Source of the DNA: Bacillota bacterium
GTDB taxonomy: Bacteria > Bacillota > Clostridia > Oscillospirales > Acutalibacteraceae
Direction of reading: 5' to 3'
Length of the DNA stretch: 5,750 nt
Assembly (NCBI GenBank): GCA_023397245.1
Contig: JAEWUH010000187.1
Span: 1-5,750 of the forward strand
Position numbers and translations under genes: made by a program. Numbering within the stretch: position 1 is the first letter of the stretch; each line of letters starts with the position of its first letter. The notes under the pieces are model-generated. The model saw only the letters and a list, made by a program, of their open reading frames with translations. It had not been told where the DNA came from and did not search any database. Below, piece by piece: positions 3,592 to 5,750 of the stretch.

Positions 3592-5750
3592 TCAATTCTT
3601 ATTATTCCCCGGTTCCGCGCCTTTATCGATAATGTTCAGAATTTCGCCGAGCGTGTCCAGCGGGGTGGCGCCGGGCTGAATCTTCACGCTCAGGTACGGC
3701 TTGGCGCCGGCGTTGAGCATCACGCGTCCACGCAGGGCGGAAATCAGCGCGCTCACCTGCTTCATGTCAATCTGGTTCTTGTAGAGCAGAAGCACGTCGT
3801 TCTGCTGCTTGATTTCATAAATTCCGAGGCGGGAGGCAAGGTTGCGCAGCAGCGCGACTTCGATGAGCCCGTTCACGCTCTCCGGCGGCTCGCCGAAGCG
3901 GTCGATCAGCTCGTCGGTTACGTCCAGCGCGTCCTCGCGGGTGCGGATATCGGCGATGCGGCGGTAAATCTCCAGCCGCTGGCTTAGGTTTTCGATATAG
4001 GCTTCCGGGATATGCGCCTGAATCTGCATATCCACAAGGCATTCCTCACCGTATTCCTGCGGGGTTTCGCCCTTTTCGCGGCTGATGGCCTCCGAAAGCA
4101 GGTGCAGGTACATGTCGTAGCCCACCGCCTCCATATGTCCGTGCTGTTCGCCGCCGAGGATATTACCCGCGCCGCGGATCTCAAGGTCGCGCATCGCAAT
4201 TTTGAACCCGGAGCCGAATTCGGTGAATTCGCGGATGGCGGAAAGGCGCTTCTGCGCAATTTCGGTGAGCACCTTGTTGGGGGTAAAGGTGAGGTAGGCG
4301 TAAGCGCGGCGGTTGGAGCGCCCCACGCGCCCGCGAATCTGGTGGAGCTGGGAAAGCCCCATGCGGTCGGCGTTTTCGATAATCAGCGTATTCGCGTTCG
4401 GCACATCCACGCCGGTTTCGATGATCGTGGTGCATACGAGCACGTCGATTTCATGCTCGATCAGGCGGCGCCACACCTCGGAAAGCTCCTGCTCGCTCAT
4501 TTTGCCGTGGCCGAAGCCGATGCGCGCTTCGGGAATTTCCGCCTGCAGGCGGGCCGCCGTACGCTCAATGCTGGCGACGTCGTTGTGCAGGTAGTACACC
4601 TGCCCGCCGCGCCGCAGCTCCCGGCGAATGGCTTCGGCGACAAGGCCGTTGTCATGCTCCAGCACATAGGTCTGCACCGGGTGGCGGTCGTGCGGCGCTT
4701 CCTCAATCACGCTCATATCGCGGATGCCGGAGAGCGCCATATTGAGCGTACGCGGGATGGGGGTAGCGGAAAGCGTAAGAATATCGACGTCCTTGCAGAG
4801 GTTTTTCAGCTTTTCCTTCTGCGCTACGCCGAAGCGCTGCTCCTCGTCGATGACGACCAGCCCGAGGTCGCGGAACTTCACGTCCTTGGAAACGAGCCGG
4901 TGCGTGCCGATCACCATGTCCACTTCCCCGCGCTTAATGCGGCGGATAATCTCCTCCTGCTGCTTGGGCGTGCGGAAGCGCGAGAGCAGCTCGATTTTTA
5001 CCGGGAAGCCCTCCATGCGCTTGGTAACAGTCTGGTAATGCTGCCACGCAAGAATGGTGGTGGGAACCAGCATGGCGCACTGCTTGGAATCGGTGACGCA
5101 CTTAAACGCCGCGCGCAGGGCGACCTCCGTCTTGCCGAAGCCGACGTCGCCGCAGAGCAGCCTGTCCATCGGTGCTTCCCGCTCCATATCCGACTTGATT
5201 TCTTCAATGCAGCGGAGCTGGTCCTCCGTTTCGTCAAATTCAAAATGGGATTCAAAATCCCTCTGCCATTCGTTGTCCTCCGGGAACGCGTGTCCCTTTG
5301 CCTGCATGCGGTCGGCGTAAAGCTTGATAAGCTCCTTGGCCATATCCTTTACGGCGGAACGCACCTTCGCTTTTGCCTTCTGCCATTCCGCGCCGCCAAG
5401 GCGGTGCAGGCGCACCGTTGCGTCCTCGCGCGGGCCGATGTATTTTGAAACCATGTCCAGCTGTGTTACCGGAACATAGAGCGTATCGTTCTTCGCATAC
5501 CGCAGTTTGATGTAATCCTTTACGATGCCGTGCATATCGAGCTTGTGAATACCCTCGAACACGCCGATACCGTGCGCGGCGTGGACGACGTAGTCGCCGG
5601 GGGAAAGCTCGGCAAGGCTGTAAATTTCCTGGCTGTTTTTACTGCGCTTCGCTTTTTTGCCTGCGGCGGCAAGCAGCCTGCCGTGGGTAATCAGGCCGAA
5701 AAACGCGCCGGGATATTCCAGCCCGGCGGAAAGCGCGCCGGTGGTCACCA
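3592..5750 (-). CDS. mfd: Transcription-repair coupling factor Mfd, C-terminal part (cut by window edge)
   Basis: Mfd is a cytosolic ATP-driven translocase that removes RNA polymerase stalled at DNA damage and recruits UvrA for strand-specific excision repair. About 718 of its usual 1100-1200 residues are visible; the N-terminal UvrB-like part lies beyond the right edge, and the ATG at 5748 is internal, not the start. Counting from it: CarD-like polymerase-interacting domain with GDYVVHAAHGIGVFEGI at 51-67; RecG-like helicase with Walker A GDVGFGKTEVA at 200-210, motif Ia LVPTTILAWQ at 227-236, DEEQ at 301-304, SAT at 327-329 (LTLSATPIPRTL), motif V TTIIETGVDVP at 440-450 and motif VI QIRGRVGR at 470-477; the translocation segment FGSGFKIAMRDLEIRGAGNI at 511-530; and the C-terminal TRCF domain with RLEIYRRIAD at 591-600. 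All core motifs are intact and no frameshift is seen, so it should be functional. The stop is TGA at 3592-3594; the lipoprotein gene follows after 120 bases. Confidence 0.97.
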   Translation of the reverse strand, partial: VTTGALSAGLEYPGAFFGLITHGRLLAAAGKKAKRSKNSQEIYSLAELSPGDYVVHAAHGIGVFEGIHKLDMHGIVKDYIKLRYAKNDTLYVPVTQLDMVSKYIGPREDATVRLHRLGGAEWQKAKAKVRSAVKDMAKELIKLYADRMQAKGHAFPEDNEWQRDFESHFEFDETEDQLRCIEEIKSDMEREAPMDRLLCGDVGFGKTEVALRAAFKCVTDSKQCAMLVPTTILAWQHYQTVTKRMEGFPVKIELLSRFRTPKQQEEIIRRIKRGEVDMVIGTHRLVSKDVKFRDLGLVVIDEEQRFGVAQKEKLKNLCKDVDILTLSATPIPRTLNMALSGIRDMSVIEEAPHDRHPVQTYVLEHDNGLVAEAIRRELRRGGQVYYLHNDVASIERTAARLQAEIPEARIGFGHGKMSEQELSEVWRRLIEHEIDVLVCTTIIETGVDVPNANTLIIENADRMGLSQLHQIRGRVGRSNRRAYAYLTFTPNKVLTEIAQKRLSAIREFTEFGSGFKIAMRDLEIRGAGNILGGEQHGHMEAVGYDMYLHLLSEAISREKGETPQEYGEECLVDMQIQAHIPEAYIENLSQRLEIYRRIADIRTREDALDVTDELIDRFGEPPESVNGLIEVALLRNLASRLGIYEIKQQNDVLLLYKNQIDMKQVSALISALRGRVMLNAGAKPYLSVKIQPGATPLDTLGEILNIIDKGAEPGNNKN

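Noticed and set aside
3574..3987. Plus-strand frame across the end of mfd, and others at 3211-3528 and 3359-3679
   Set aside because: These are antisense to Mfd and the lipoprotein, with no domain and no control signals.
4012..5448. 478-codon open frame on the plus strand opposite mfd
   Set aside because: It lies wholly antisense to intact Mfd helicase motifs, and is open because of GC-biased third positions in mfd. The translation has no recognisable domain and no good ribosome binding site was seen.

Overview
The window looks like an ordinary chromosomal stretch from a Clostridia-type Bacillota genome, possibly Oscillospirales/Ruminococcaceae-like. That placement is inferred from strong purine-rich Shine-Dalgarno sites, sigma-A type promoters with TATAAT boxes, a Nim-type flavoprotein resembling clostridial homologues, and mfd followed by a SurA/PrsA-like lipoprotein gene. 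No ribosomal or other taxonomic marker is present, so it is tentative. I see no rRNA, tRNA, CRISPR array, insertion sequence or phage gene.

Layout, left to right. (1) 33-521 (+): a complete Nim/pyridoxamine-phosphate-oxidase-family flavoprotein gene, clearly more AT-rich than its neighbours. (2) 522-632: a short gap with three copies of CCGGCGC, two of which form the terminator hairpin of the next gene. (3) 633-917 (-): a 94-residue stand-alone Smr-domain protein. (4) 918-1064: a divergent AT-rich promoter region. (5) 1065-2240 (+): a 391-residue cytosolic protein I cannot name, with periodic strand-rich 'xxxTGxx' units suggesting a beta-propeller-like fold. (6) 2298-2329: a perfect 32-bp palindrome acting as terminator between convergent genes. 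(7) 2347-3471 (-): a lipoprotein with a SurA/PrsA-like organisation, a degenerate parvulin region and an Ala/Ser/Thr-only tail. (8) 3472-3591: its promoter, overlapped by an inverted repeat. (9) 3592-5750 (-): the C-terminal 718 or so residues of the transcription-repair coupling factor Mfd, cut by the right window edge.

The genes do not form one pathway. Mfd and the lipoprotein are codirectional and probably partly co-transcribed, because no convincing terminator separates them, but the lipoprotein also has a good promoter of its own. The Smr gene and the unknown 391-residue gene are transcribed divergently from the same 147-bp region. I found no convincing new multi-gene system. The most worthwhile leads are the unrecognised propeller-like protein, the foldase-like lipoprotein that appears to lack parvulin catalytic residues, and the inverted repeat centred on its -35 box.
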